A DNA stretch of 64,000 bases from Nitratireductor aquimarinus. GTDB lineage: Bacteria; Pseudomonadota; Alphaproteobacteria; Rhizobiales; Rhizobiaceae. The number at the start of each line of letters is the position of its first letter. The stretch's first letter is position 1. The DNA lies in contig NZ_CP177239.1 of the NCBI RefSeq assembly GCF_046773475.1, positions 1 through 64,000 of the forward strand, given 5' to 3'. Both the position numbers and the translations under genes were made by a program. Positions 47,451 through 59,802 of the stretch are shown here, in pieces. The notes beneath the pieces were generated by a model. That model did no database searches. It was not told where the DNA came from and saw nothing but the letters and a program-made list of their open reading frames with translations.

Positions 47451-48080
47451 TTGCCTCTTTTCTCCCGTTATCTCGTTGCCGGACTTGTGATCGCGCTGCC
47501 GTCGCTGGCTGCATGCACGACCGCGGGGAGCGACGTTCAGGTGAAGGCTGATGCCGCTGAAAGCCGTGCCGATGCGCAGCTTGTGGCAAACAGCCTGGTG
47601 GCAGAGCAGGACGCCCAGATCAGCGATGGAGATGTGACGCCGGACGCCTTTGCGGGCCAGCGTCCGCCCAGTGCTGCCCTGACGGCGCTGGAGGCTGGCG
47701 GAAAGGTGTCGCCGGTTGCTCCGCGCAGCGCCGAGCTCGATGCACTGATCGCGCAATATGCCGGCATTTACGAGGTGCCCGAGCGGCTGGTGCGGCGTGT
47801 CGTCAAGCGCGAGAGCAATTTCAACCCGGCTGCCCGCAACCGTATCTACTGGGGTCTCATGCAGATCCGTCACGATACCGCGCAGACCATGGGCTACCGT
47901 GGGCCTGCTTCCGGTCTTCTGGATGCGGAAACGAACCTCAAATACGCCGTCAAATATCTGCGCGGCGCTTATATGACGGCCGACGGCAATGAGGATAAAG
48001 CCGTTCGTTTCTATGCAAGCGGCTATTATTACGACGCAAAGCGCAAGGGTATCCTTAAGGAAACCGGCCTGCGCAACTGA
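47451..48080 (+). CDS. Lytic transglycosylase lipoprotein (SLT domain)
   Basis: A 209-residue protein. ALPSLAACTTAG is a lipobox (LAAC), so the protein is anchored to a membrane. The SLT domain spans about residues 95-205: catalytic Glu in VVKRESNFNPAARN, GLMQIRHDTAQTMGY, LLDAETNLKYAVKYLRGAY and FYASGYYYDAKRKG. It cleaves peptidoglycan glycan strands to 1,6-anhydro ends. The start is TTG 47451, 7 bp after GAAGGA; the nearby ATG is out of frame. It is a single gene. Confidence 0.9.
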   Translation: MPLFSRYLVAGLVIALPSLAACTTAGSDVQVKADAAESRADAQLVANSLVAEQDAQISDGDVTPDAFAGQRPPSAALTALEAGGKVSPVAPRSAELDALIAQYAGIYEVPERLVRRVVKRESNFNPAARNRIYWGLMQIRHDTAQTMGYRGPASGLLDAETNLKYAVKYLRGAYMTADGNEDKAVRFYASGYYYDAKRKGILKETGLRN

Positions 48081-48232
48081 CGTCAGCTGACGGCAAGAGA
48101 TGTCAGCAAACCTGCCCGCTTCCCGCGAAATGCGGTTCAGGGCAATTGCTCATTGGTGTATTTCTCCGCGCTGTCGGATTCCGCCCCCCGGATCCGTCTT
48201 GCAGCTGACAACAGGCTGCCGGAGGAACAGGC

Positions 48233-49243
48233 ATGAACGATACTTTACCGGTTCAGACCGGTTCAGCGGCGCAGGACGCCGCGCAGCTCGCCATTTCAGT
48301 GCGCGGGCTGATCAAGCGTTTCGGTGACGTCAAGGCGCTGGACGGGATCGACCTCGACGTGCCGCGCGGCATGATTTTCGCCATTCTCGGCCCCAATGGC
48401 GCGGGGAAGACAACGCTCATACGATTGCTGGCGACGCTGGCGCAGCCTGATGGTGGAACCGCGCGCGTCATGGGGCACGATCTGGCGACCGAGCCGCATG
48501 CCGTGCGCGGCGCAATCGCGCTGACCGGGCAGTTCGCCTCGCTGGATGAGGATCTCACGGGGCGCGAAAATCTGATCATGCTGGCGCGGCTCTGGGGCTT
48601 TGCCGGGCGCACCGCAAAGGCGAGGGCGGATGAGCTGCTTTCCGCCTTCGAGCTTTCCGATGCGGCGAAGAAGCAGGTGAAGTCCTATTCGGGCGGCATG
48701 CGTCGGCGTCTCGACATCGCCGCGTCCCTGATCGTAACGCCGGGCGTTCTCTTTCTCGATGAGCCGACCACTGGTCTTGATCCCAAGGCGCGCCAGGGTG
48801 TCTGGAAGATGATCCGCGCGCTGGCGAAGTCGGGCGTCACCATTCTCCTGACAACACAGTATCTGGAGGAAGCCGACCAGCTCGCCGCCCGCATTGCCGT
48901 GATCGATCACGGCCGCAAGATCGCCGAGGGCACGAGCCGCGAGTTGAAGTCGGCAATCGGCTCGGGCTTTCTGCATGTGGCCGTTGCCGATACGGAGCGT
49001 CTGGATGAGGCCGAGGCCATTCTGGAGCATGCGCTGGACGGTACGGCGCAGCGCAGCGCCGAGGGGGCGACGCTCTCCATTGTCGCCGGGTCTCCGAAAG
49101 CCGCCAATGAGGCAATCGCCAGGCTGCTTGCGGCTGGCATTGAACTTTCCGATTTCTCCATGGGCTCGCCCAGCCTTGATGAAGTGTTCTTCGCGCTGAC
49201 AGGCCAGCCCATCGAAGAGGATGCACAGGGAGACGTGTCATGA
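48233..49243 (+). CDS. ABC transporter ATP-binding protein (DrrA type)
   Basis: A 336-residue ATPase. Walker A is GPNGAGKT, the Q-loop lies near LTGQFASLDEDLTGREN, the ABC signature is YSGGMRRRLDIA, and Walker B is VLFLDEPTTGLDPKARQ. The C-terminal 100 residues form the DrrA-type extension (FLHVAVADTERLDEAEAIL). It energises the ABC-2 permease that follows with a 4-bp ATGA overlap. DrrAB exporters move antibiotics, lipids or polymers; the substrate is unknown. GGAGG precedes the ATG. Confidence 0.93.
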   Translation: MNDTLPVQTGSAAQDAAQLAISVRGLIKRFGDVKALDGIDLDVPRGMIFAILGPNGAGKTTLIRLLATLAQPDGGTARVMGHDLATEPHAVRGAIALTGQFASLDEDLTGRENLIMLARLWGFAGRTAKARADELLSAFELSDAAKKQVKSYSGGMRRRLDIAASLIVTPGVLFLDEPTTGLDPKARQGVWKMIRALAKSGVTILLTTQYLEEADQLAARIAVIDHGRKIAEGTSRELKSAIGSGFLHVAVADTERLDEAEAILEHALDGTAQRSAEGATLSIVAGSPKAANEAIARLLAAGIELSDFSMGSPSLDEVFFALTGQPIEEDAQGDVS

Positions 49244-50067
49244 GTTCCGCAGAGACTGGTCCTGCCATAGAGACTGGCCCTGCCATGCTTTCCAATGTGG
49301 CGCGGCCGCCGCGGCCTTCGGCCTTGGCAAATGCGCTGACCTTTGGCTGGCGGGCGGTGCTGAAATTCAAACATGTACCCGAGCAGCTGTTCGATCTGAT
49401 CATGACGCCGCTCATGTTCACGCTGCTTTTCACATTCGTGTTTGGCGGCGCGCTCGCGGGCTCGACCAGCGATTACCTCCAGTTTTTCCTGCCGGGCATT
49501 CTCGTGCAGACGGTGGTGTTCAATTCCGTCTATTCGGGCATGGGGCTTTCGACAGATCTGTCGAAGGGGCTTTTCGAACGTTTTCGCTCACTCCCCATCT
49601 GGTCCCTGTCACCCTTTGCCGGATTGATGGTCGGAGATGTCCTGCGTCACACGATTGCGGGCCTCATCATCCTGACTGTCGGGCTGGTTTTGGGATATCG
49701 GCCCGAAGCGGGGCTGACGGGCATCGTCGCCTCTTTCCTGCTGCTTATCGCAATCGGGTTTGGCACGGGCTGGATCTTCATCGTGCTCGGGCTTCTGATC
49801 CGCACGCCGATGACGGTGATGACAATCGGCTTCACCTTCATCTTCCCGCTGGTCTTCGCCTCTAACATCATGGTGCGTCCCGAAACAATGCCTGGCTGGC
49901 TGGAGGCCTTTGTGGTCCGGAACCCGGTTTCGCATATGACGACGGCTTTGAGGGGGCTGATGGCGGGAACGGCCACAGGTGGTGAAGTGCTCCTGGCGCT
50001 TCTTGCACCGGCATTGCTGACGGTCGTTCTTTCGCCAGTCGTTCTGTGGCTTTACCGTCGCCGTTAG
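49240..50067 (+). CDS. ABC-2 type permease (DrrB type)
   Basis: A 275-residue membrane protein with six helices. The family core ENL-type loops are FLPGILVQTVVFNSVYSGMGLSTDLSKG, quoted here in part (VVFNSVYSGMGLSTDLSKG), FERFRSLPIWSLSPFAGL and MPGWLEAFVVRNPVSHMTTALR. It pairs with the overlapping ATPase gene. The N-terminal residues ETGPA occur twice because of an 18-bp tandem duplication (GAGACTGGyCCTGCCAT at 49252 and 49270). A bidirectional terminator follows at 50094-50122. Confidence 0.92.
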   Translation: MSSAETGPAIETGPAMLSNVARPPRPSALANALTFGWRAVLKFKHVPEQLFDLIMTPLMFTLLFTFVFGGALAGSTSDYLQFFLPGILVQTVVFNSVYSGMGLSTDLSKGLFERFRSLPIWSLSPFAGLMVGDVLRHTIAGLIILTVGLVLGYRPEAGLTGIVASFLLLIAIGFGTGWIFIVLGLLIRTPMTVMTIGFTFIFPLVFASNIMVRPETMPGWLEAFVVRNPVSHMTTALRGLMAGTATGGEVLLALLAPALLTVVLSPVVLWLYRRR

Positions 50068-50093
50068 GCGGTGCATTCTTTGCGTGAGAGAAT

Positions 50094-50122
50094 AGAGCGC
50101 GCCCTTTGGAAGGGCGCGCTCT
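50094..50122. terminator. Bidirectional hairpin between convergent genes
   Basis: AGAGCGCGCCCTT, loop TGG, AAGGGCGCGCTCT: a perfect 13-bp stem between the ABC permease and the cupin lipoprotein gene. Confidence 0.8.
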
Positions 50123-50129
50123 GCTTCAT

Positions 50130-50588
50130 TCAATCTGCCTTGGCCTTCACCTTTTGCGGGACAAGGTCAAACCCTTCGTCCTGATACTGGTAGAGAAGGC
50201 AGTCTTGGCCTTCAGCGCAACCGCTGAAGTGGTCCAGTCGTCCCGGCAGGAAGTAGAATGATCCAGCCGGATATTCTGTACGCTCGCCGTCGACCACGGC
50301 GTAAAATGTGCCCTGCATCACCACCGTCGAAATGTCCCGACTGTGATAATGATACGGATTGCTCTTGCCGGCCGGAAACAGGACGAAAGCCTCGTAAGGG
50401 CTCTCGCCTGCAAGGTCGCCGCGAACATTCGCGTATTTTATGCCACCCGAATCCGGGAGCTCGATCCATTCGAGTTCGGATACGGGAAAGGAAATCATCC
50501 TTTTCTTGATCAATGCCTGGTCCGTACAGGCTGCTATCACAGCCAGCATTGCCACAAGAGGCAGGGCATGTCTTGCAAAGCGCTTCAT
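50130..50588 (-). CDS. Cupin-domain lipoprotein (DUF4437-like)
   Basis: A 152-residue protein. PLVAMLAVIAAC is a lipobox. The mature part is a single cupin: SPYEAFVLFPAGKSNPYHYHSRD holds the His-x-His ligands (HYH), and YPAGSFYFLPGRLDHFSGCAEGQD the second motif. It fits DUF4437-type cupins, which may bind metal and a small ligand in the periplasm. No enzymatic activity can be inferred. It shares a terminator with the ABC permease. The isochorismatase gene lies 69 bp upstream on the same strand, and a short shared transcript is possible. Confidence 0.82.
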   Translation of the reverse strand: MKRFARHALPLVAMLAVIAACTDQALIKKRMISFPVSELEWIELPDSGGIKYANVRGDLAGESPYEAFVLFPAGKSNPYHYHSRDISTVVMQGTFYAVVDGERTEYPAGSFYFLPGRLDHFSGCAEGQDCLLYQYQDEGFDLVPQKVKAKAD

Positions 50589-50657
50589 TTCAGAAAAGTC
50601 CTTGGTGCTTTAAATGTGTGCGCGGGGCCTTGAAATACGGAGCCCCGGATTCGCGCT

Positions 50658-51278
50658 CTAACGGGTTTTCAGAGCGAGAATGGCCTTCGTGTCGAGGATT
50701 TCGGCAAAGGTGTCGGAAAGCGTCACCAGCGATGCCTCGTGTAGAACGTCGTGGGAAATCACCTTGCCATCCGGTCCGGTGATGTCGCGTGTAGCGCAGG
50801 CGTCGGAGGCAACGATCACGTCATATCCGAGCGGAACCGCATCACGCGCCGCTCCCGAAACGCAGGCATGGGTCATCAGTCCGGCAATGACGAGCGTGTC
50901 GATCCCATCCACCTTGAGACGGGCATCGAGATCGGTGCTTGGGAACACGCTGACGGACGTCTTGCAAAGGACATGATGATGCTTTGCCGGCTCGATTTCC
51001 GGGTGAAATGCGACCGTTTCTCCATCTTGCGCGAAGATTGGCGCACCTTTCGGCGTTACATGCTGTATATGATAAACAGCAATCTTGTTCGCGTCGGCCC
51101 ATGCGATCAGCTCAAGCGCTTTGGACAGCGCTGCTTCGCCATTGGGGACAGGCATTCTACCGGAAAAATATTCTTCTTGAAAATCAATAACAATAAGTGC
51201 TGTTTTTCCCGGATTTATCACCTCTTTTGGCGTGCTTCCTGTCATGGTTCTAATGGTCGGATGCAATGCTTCGGTCAT
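50658..51278 (-). CDS. Cysteine hydrolase (isochorismatase family)
   Basis: A 206-residue cysteine hydrolase. The catalytic triad is visible: Asp in LIVIDFQEEYF, Lys in HVLCKTSVSVF and Cys in GLMTHACVSGAARDA. Family members cleave isochorismate, nicotinamide, ureidoacrylate or N-carbamoyl compounds; nothing here selects one. ATG 51278 has AGAGG 8 bp upstream. It is divergent from a GlxA-type regulator with a 138-bp shared region, a common pairing in which the regulator controls the hydrolase. Confidence 0.9.
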   Translation of the reverse strand: MTEALHPTIRTMTGSTPKEVINPGKTALIVIDFQEEYFSGRMPVPNGEAALSKALELIAWADANKIAVYHIQHVTPKGAPIFAQDGETVAFHPEIEPAKHHHVLCKTSVSVFPSTDLDARLKVDGIDTLVIAGLMTHACVSGAARDAVPLGYDVIVASDACATRDITGPDGKVISHDVLHEASLVTLSDTFAEILDTKAILALKTR

Positions 51279-51416
51279 CAATCTGCCTCTCGTTTACAGG
51301 CTCAGTTACGATAATTCGCTGCGTGATTACCAGTCGATTTGTAACGATCCGGAAAATCGTTTAACTGCCTTTCAGTCACAAGTGTCCCGGACGACAAAGA
51401 GCGATGGATTTGGGCC

Positions 51417-52409
51417 ATGAAGGGGAGTGAAGGGGTGCACAGGATTGCGGTCGTGGCTTTCGAGGGGATCAGCCCGTTCCACCTTTCGGTGCCCTGCATG
51501 GTGTTTGCCGACGACCTGGCGCGCCTGACAGCGCCGCGTTACGCGTTGATCGTGTGCGCCGAGACACCGGGGCGGATCGGGACCACCTCGGGGATTTCAT
51601 TGTTCGTGGAACACGATCTTTCGGCGCTTGAGACTGCGGATACAGTGATCGTACCGGCCTGGCCAGGGCCAGAGATCAGACCGCCTGAGGCGCTTCTCGA
51701 GGCTCTTCAACGTGCCCATGCACGCGGCGCGCGGCTGGTGGGGCTGTGCGTCGGGGCCTTTGTTCTGGCCGAGGCGGGCCTTCTCGATGGGCGACGGGCT
51801 TCCACCCACTGGGTGTTTGCGGAGGATTTCGCCGAGCGCTATCCGCATGTGTTTCTGGATCGCAGCGTGCTCTATGTGGATGAAGGCGATGTTCTGACCT
51901 CGGCGGGAACGGCTGCGGCCATCGATTGCTGCCTGCACCTCCTGCGGCGTGACCACGGGGCAGAGACGGCCAATCGCGTTGCCCGGCGCATGGTGGTGGC
52001 GCCGCATCGCAGCGGCGGACAGGCGCAGTATATCGAACAGCCGCTGCACAAGACGCTTCAGGGCGATCTTCTGAAGGAAACGCTGGAGTGGGCCGCCGGT
52101 AATCTCAGCGAGCCGCTCTGCCTTGACCGTCTGGCCGCGAAGGCGGCAATGAGCCGGCGCAACTTCTCGCGCCGCTTTCGTAAGGAAACCGGCACAACGG
52201 TGTCGCAGTGGATTCTTGCGCAGCGGCTGGCGCTTGTTCAGCGCCTTCTCGAAACCACGGACAGGCGGATGGAAACCATTGCCGAGGCGGCGGGTTTCGG
52301 GTCGGCCGTCACCATGCGGCAGCGCTTTGTTGATGCGTTCCGCATTTCACCCATGGCCTATCGACGGCAGTTTCGCACTGCCGGGGCGGATGAGCGCGCG
52401 CTTCCATAA
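51417..52409 (+). CDS. GlxA-family regulator (DJ-1/PfpI plus AraC HTH)
   Basis: A 330-residue two-domain regulator. Residues about 8-185 form a DJ-1/PfpI-like amidase fold (RLVGLCVGAFVLAEAGLLDGRRASTHW; the Cys lies in GLCVGAF). Residues about 230-322 form an AraC helix-turn-helix pair (LDRLAAKAAMSRRNFSRRFRKETG, then METIAEAAGFGSAVTMRQRF). Relatives bind small nitrogen compounds. It is divergent from the isochorismatase-family gene, its likely target. A hairpin separates it from carB. The ATG follows a weak ribosome site. Confidence 0.9.
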   Translation: MKGSEGVHRIAVVAFEGISPFHLSVPCMVFADDLARLTAPRYALIVCAETPGRIGTTSGISLFVEHDLSALETADTVIVPAWPGPEIRPPEALLEALQRAHARGARLVGLCVGAFVLAEAGLLDGRRASTHWVFAEDFAERYPHVFLDRSVLYVDEGDVLTSAGTAAAIDCCLHLLRRDHGAETANRVARRMVVAPHRSGGQAQYIEQPLHKTLQGDLLKETLEWAAGNLSEPLCLDRLAAKAAMSRRNFSRRFRKETGTTVSQWILAQRLALVQRLLETTDRRMETIAEAAGFGSAVTMRQRFVDAFRISPMAYRRQFRTAGADERALP

Positions 52410-52420
52410 GGAGAGCAAGG

Positions 52421-52451
52421 CGCAGCCGCCTGTCATTTGCGGGCGGCTGCG
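52421..52451. terminator. Bidirectional hairpin between GlxA gene and carB
   Basis: CGCAGCCGCC, 11-base loop, GGCGGCTGCG between convergent stops at 52409 and 52467. Confidence 0.75.
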
Positions 52452-52466
52452 TAGTGTTGCTTGCGG

Positions 52467-55964
<3,498 letters not shown>

Positions 55965-56253
55965 GGAAGTACACTCGCGCGTAGAAGCCGTCGCCGCACG
56001 GGCGGATGCCGCGCGCAGGCCGGGCAAAAAATTGTCGGGCTAGGCGCGCCTTATAGGCAATGGGCGGCCCTGACGGAACCCCGAAAATGACGATTTCAAC
56101 GCGACCAGAGGTTACGAAGGCATATTGTACACGGCAAGTTGCGCTTGTGAGGGGCGGGTGGCACCGTATCGGAGCGGGGGACGCTCATTTCTGCTGCCCC
56201 GATTCTCGCAGGCGCGGCATCTCAAGCCGGCATCAAACCGTTGGGAGCAGGCC

Positions 56254-57003
56254 ATGGGCGCACATGAAGAAACAGCCACCTATCCGCCGCTCAACACGCT
56301 GAAGCCGGTGACGGAAAATCTTTGGATTGTTGACGGCCCGACAATTCCCTTTGGTCCGCCCGGTCTAAAAATGCCGTTCCCCACGCGCATGACGATCATC
56401 CGGCTGCGCGGTGGCGGTCTTTTCGTGCATTCGCCGACGCATATGACGGAGGATCTGCGTGCGGCCGTGGAGACGCTGGGGCCGGTTCGCTTCATCGTCG
56501 CGCCGAACCGCATCCATTACTGGTGGGTGCCGGTGTGGCGCGCTGCCTTTCCCGATGCTGAAATCTGGATGGCCCCGCGCATTCGCGAACAGGCCAGGGG
56601 CCACATCGACTTCCCGACACGCGAACTCACGGACGAGAACGGCTATCCGTGGGATGATGAAATCCGCACCCTGCCGGTTGCGGGCAGCTTCATGACGGAG
56701 GTGGAGTTCTTCCACATCGAAAGCCGAACGCTGATCCTGACGGATTTCATCGAGAATTTCGAGCCGCAGAAACTCAACTGGTGGCGGCGCATCATGGCGC
56801 GGCTTGGCGGCGTTCTTGCGCCGCAAGGCGCGATGCCGCGCGACATGCGCCTCACCTTCGCCAGCCAGCGCCCCGCGTTGAAACGGGCCGTGGAAACAAT
56901 GATCGGCTGGGGACCGGAGCGTGTCATCATTGCACATGGCCGCTGGTTCGAACGTGATGGTGCGGAAGCGCTGAAGCGGGCTTTCAGTTGGCTTCTGCGT
57001 TGA
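56254..57003 (+). CDS. DUF4336 domain-containing protein
   Basis: A 249-residue protein. NLWIVDGPTIPFGPPGLKMPFPTRMTIIRL with LFVHSPTHM matches DUF4336 (quoted as two blocks, NLWIVDGP and PFPTRMTIIRL). The fold is metallo-beta-lactamase-like: FIVAPNRIHYWW and LILTDFIENF occupy positions of the metal motifs, with only partial ligands, so enzymatic function is uncertain. ATG 56254 follows GGGAG; the frame is open to 56125 but the extra residues are not family-like. It is a single gene, divergent from carB. Confidence 0.85.
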   Translation: MGAHEETATYPPLNTLKPVTENLWIVDGPTIPFGPPGLKMPFPTRMTIIRLRGGGLFVHSPTHMTEDLRAAVETLGPVRFIVAPNRIHYWWVPVWRAAFPDAEIWMAPRIREQARGHIDFPTRELTDENGYPWDDEIRTLPVAGSFMTEVEFFHIESRTLILTDFIENFEPQKLNWWRRIMARLGGVLAPQGAMPRDMRLTFASQRPALKRAVETMIGWGPERVIIAHGRWFERDGAEALKRAFSWLLR

Positions 57004-57131
57004 CCGGACGGATTAGCGCCTCACCGCCTATGGTTGCTTTACTTGGGTGGAAAGCTTGGCTGTAATGCTGTCTTTGAAGCCTTCCGCGCTTCCCGCGCTT
57101 CTGGAGGGCATCGGGGAGAGGAGCCAGCTTG

Positions 57132-58142
57132 ATGGGAATGCGCGACTTGGGAATGTCAGGCATGAACCGCAGGCGCTTTATGGTCGGGGCAGGGGCCTTG
57201 GGAGCGGCAGGCCTGATCGGGCTGGAAGTGGCCGCAGAGCAGGTGCTTAAGGACATCAATGCGCTGAAGCCCGGTGAGTTCACCTGGCACCCGGACCGTC
57301 AACCTTCAGGGCCGGTTGCGGTGGTCGTGTCGCTGCCGGAGCAGCGCGTGCATGTCTACCGCAACGGCATCCGCATCGCTGCCTCCACCTGCTCGACGGG
57401 CAAGCAGGGGCATGAGACGCCGACCGGTGTTTTCGTGGTTCTTCAGAAAGACAGGGACCATCGCTCCAGCACCTACAACAATGCGCCCATGCCGAACATG
57501 AACCGGCTGACCTGGTCGGGCATCGCGCTTCACGCAGGCAATCTGCCGGGATATCCCGCCTCGCATGGCTGTGTGCGCCTGCCGATGGCCTTTTCCGAAA
57601 AACTCTTTGAGGTTACCCATCTGGGCACGCCGGTCATCATTTCCGGCGCGCATGGAGACCCCTGGGAATTGACGCATCCGGGCATGGTCCTGTCCGGTTA
57701 TGCCGAGCATGAGTTCGAGAAGATCGAAGCCTCACTGGACGGCAAGAAGCACCCGAAGGACTGGAGCGCGGCCGAGCAATATCCCGTTACCTCGGTGATT
57801 GCCTCATCCGCCGACCGGCGCATCATGCTTGTCGAGAATGGCCGCGTTCTGGCCGAGGGAGATCTGAACATCTCCGGGCGCGGGAAGCTTGGCAGCCACG
57901 CCTTTGTGCTTCACGGCGCTGATGGAGAGGCGCAGGGCATGAGCTGGTATGTCATCAGCCATGACAGTGGCGCGGATGGCAATTTCCAGCCCGAGCAGCG
58001 ACTTCTGTCGCGGCTGACCACGGACAATGCCTTTTCCGCGGCCATGCATGACCGCATGCATCCGGGCATGGTGATGATTTTAACTGACGCCCCGCTTCAT
58101 CCGGAAACACGTTCGGGCAAGGACTTTGTCATCATGTCCTAA
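57132..58142 (+). CDS. L,D-transpeptidase with Tat signal (YkuD domain)
   Basis: A 336-residue exported protein. MNRRRFMVGAGALGAAGLIGL is a twin-arginine signal. The YkuD domain follows (VAVVVSLPEQRVHVYRNGI, TPTGVFVVLQKDRDH), with the catalytic block GIALHAGNLPGYPASHGCVRL holding His, Ser, His, Gly and Cys. These enzymes form 3-3 peptidoglycan cross-links or attach lipoproteins to the wall, an important activity in Rhizobiales. The C-terminal third is not a known domain. Start choice among ATG 57132, 57138 and later ATGs is uncertain; ATG 57132 is taken. Confidence 0.9.
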   Translation: MGMRDLGMSGMNRRRFMVGAGALGAAGLIGLEVAAEQVLKDINALKPGEFTWHPDRQPSGPVAVVVSLPEQRVHVYRNGIRIAASTCSTGKQGHETPTGVFVVLQKDRDHRSSTYNNAPMPNMNRLTWSGIALHAGNLPGYPASHGCVRLPMAFSEKLFEVTHLGTPVIISGAHGDPWELTHPGMVLSGYAEHEFEKIEASLDGKKHPKDWSAAEQYPVTSVIASSADRRIMLVENGRVLAEGDLNISGRGKLGSHAFVLHGADGEAQGMSWYVISHDSGADGNFQPEQRLLSRLTTDNAFSAAMHDRMHPGMVMILTDAPLHPETRSGKDFVIMS

Positions 58143-58239
58143 GCCGCTTCGGATATGATTCTGACGGGAAACAATCTCTGGCGTTGTGGTGTATAAGCCG
58201 ATAACTAGAGTTCACTGAAGACAACTGGGAATTGCACGC

Positions 58240-59163
58240 ATGCGCTGGAAAGGCCGCCGTCAAAGCAGCAATGTCGAAGACCGCCGGGGCCGCTCGAGCG
58301 GCGGTGGTTCTTTACCGGGTGGGTTTGGTCGATCCGGCGGGCGCATAAGGTTGCCTTCCGGTGGTAGCAGGCGCGCTGGCGGCGGCTTGTCCGGGATCAT
58401 TGTTCTTGTCGTCCTGTTCTTCGTTCTGCGGGCCTGCGGGATTGATCCGCTGGGCATGCTCACTGGCGAGCCGGGCGGTGGTAGCCAGACGACCACGACA
58501 CAGCGTCAGGAAACAGGCGGCGCAAGCGACGAGATGAAGCAGTTCGTCAGCGTCGTTCTCGCCGAGACGGAAGACACCTGGAACGGCATCTTCGAGTCCC
58601 AGGGCCTCGATTACAAAGAACCTTCGATGGTTCTGTTCAGCGATTCCGTGCGTTCGGCCTGCGGTTTTGCTTCGGCGGCGACCGGGCCATTTTATTGCCC
58701 GGGCGATGAGAAGGTCTATATCGACCTGAGCTTCTTCGATCAGCTTGCCCGGCGTTTCGGGGCGACCGGCGATTTTGCCCAGGCCTATGTCGTGGCGCAT
58801 GAGGTTGGGCATCACGTGCAGAACGTGACCGGCATCCTGCCGCGCTTCAACCAGATGCGCCAGCGCATGAGCCAGGCCGAGGCCAACGCCATGTCCATCC
58901 GTGTCGAATTGCAGGCGGATTGCTTCGCCGGCATCTGGGCGCATTACACGGCCCAGAAAGGGCTTCTGGAAGATGGCGATATCGAGGAAGCGCTGAACGC
59001 TGCCAACCAGATTGGCGACGACACCTTGCAGCGCCGCACCCAGGGATATGTGGTGCCGGAGAGTTTCAATCATGGCACGTCGCAGCAACGGCGGACATGG
59101 TTTGCGCGGGGGCTCAAAAGCGGACGGCTGGCCGATTGCGATACGTTCAACGATCCGATCTAA
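58240..59163 (+). CDS. Neutral zinc metallopeptidase (YpfJ/KPN_02809 family)
   Basis: A 307-residue protein. A basic Arg/Gly/Ser-rich head (residues 1-48) precedes one transmembrane helix (GIIVLVVLFFVLRACG), and a soluble domain follows. The zinc motif is VVAHEVGHHVQN with ELQADCFAGIWAHYT supplying the third ligand, and CGFASAATGPFYCPGDEKVYIDL is the family signature. It matches the neutral zinc metallopeptidase family that includes E. coli YpfJ; substrates are unknown. It is likely membrane-anchored with the peptidase in the periplasm. The DUF2937 gene follows 45 bp later. Confidence 0.92.
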   Translation: MRWKGRRQSSNVEDRRGRSSGGGSLPGGFGRSGGRIRLPSGGSRRAGGGLSGIIVLVVLFFVLRACGIDPLGMLTGEPGGGSQTTTTQRQETGGASDEMKQFVSVVLAETEDTWNGIFESQGLDYKEPSMVLFSDSVRSACGFASAATGPFYCPGDEKVYIDLSFFDQLARRFGATGDFAQAYVVAHEVGHHVQNVTGILPRFNQMRQRMSQAEANAMSIRVELQADCFAGIWAHYTAQKGLLEDGDIEEALNAANQIGDDTLQRRTQGYVVPESFNHGTSQQRRTWFARGLKSGRLADCDTFNDPI

Positions 59164-59208
59164 GCCGAAGCCGGCTGTTCTGCTGCCACCCAAGAGGTAG
59201 ATCTGAAC

Positions 59209-59724
59209 ATGTTTGGAACAGGACGAATTCTCGGCCTTGCCGTGGCTTTGGCATGTGGAGCCGCAACCTCGCAGGCGCCGGAGTTCGCACAGCAATACCG
59301 CCAGCGCCTCAATGGCGCCCTGCATGAACTGAGGTTGGTGGTTTCGGCTTTCGATGCCGACGCCACCCGGAACAACCTCACCCGTGAGAGAGCGATTGTC
59401 GTCTACGAAGAGGCTGGAAGCGACTTTCTGCGTGACCGCGCCACGTCCGTTCGTGTCGCGATCGGGCGGCTTGGCGATCTGGAGCGGCAGTCGGCTGCAT
59501 TTGACGAGGCTTCGCCCGTTCTGCGGCCGCTTATCGTCGCGCGTTCTCCCGATGGACCGCTTCTACAGGGCGCGCTGGATGATTATGAGCCAGCCGTGCC
59601 ACTGACGCTGCACGGATTTATCTGGACAGGCGTGGGCGTTCTATTTGGCTTTTCTGTAGTCTGGCTCCTGGGACTACTGTTCCGTAGAAAAAAGCATTAC
59701 CCGGCTCACAATTTACGCGTGTAA
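59209..59724 (+). CDS. DUF2937 family membrane protein
   Basis: A 171-residue protein. An N-terminal hydrophobic segment precedes SQAPEFAQQYRQRLNGALHELRLVVSAFDADA (quoted in part, QAPEFAQQYRQRLNGALHEL), the DUF2937 signature. A helical stretch with RERAIVVYEEAG and a C-terminal transmembrane helix (FIWTGVGVLFGFSVVWLLGLLF) followed by RRKKH complete it. The function is unknown. The two membrane helices place most of the chain in the periplasm. It follows the metallopeptidase by 45 bp and may be cotranscribed. Confidence 0.85.
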   Translation: MFGTGRILGLAVALACGAATSQAPEFAQQYRQRLNGALHELRLVVSAFDADATRNNLTRERAIVVYEEAGSDFLRDRATSVRVAIGRLGDLERQSAAFDEASPVLRPLIVARSPDGPLLQGALDDYEPAVPLTLHGFIWTGVGVLFGFSVVWLLGLLFRRKKHYPAHNLRV

Positions 59725-59802
59725 AATTTACAACTCGCGTTTAACGTGTTTTTAAAAGCAGAGAAATAGATTGCCCCAAACAATAAAAGCTTGGGTGGGC
59801 AT

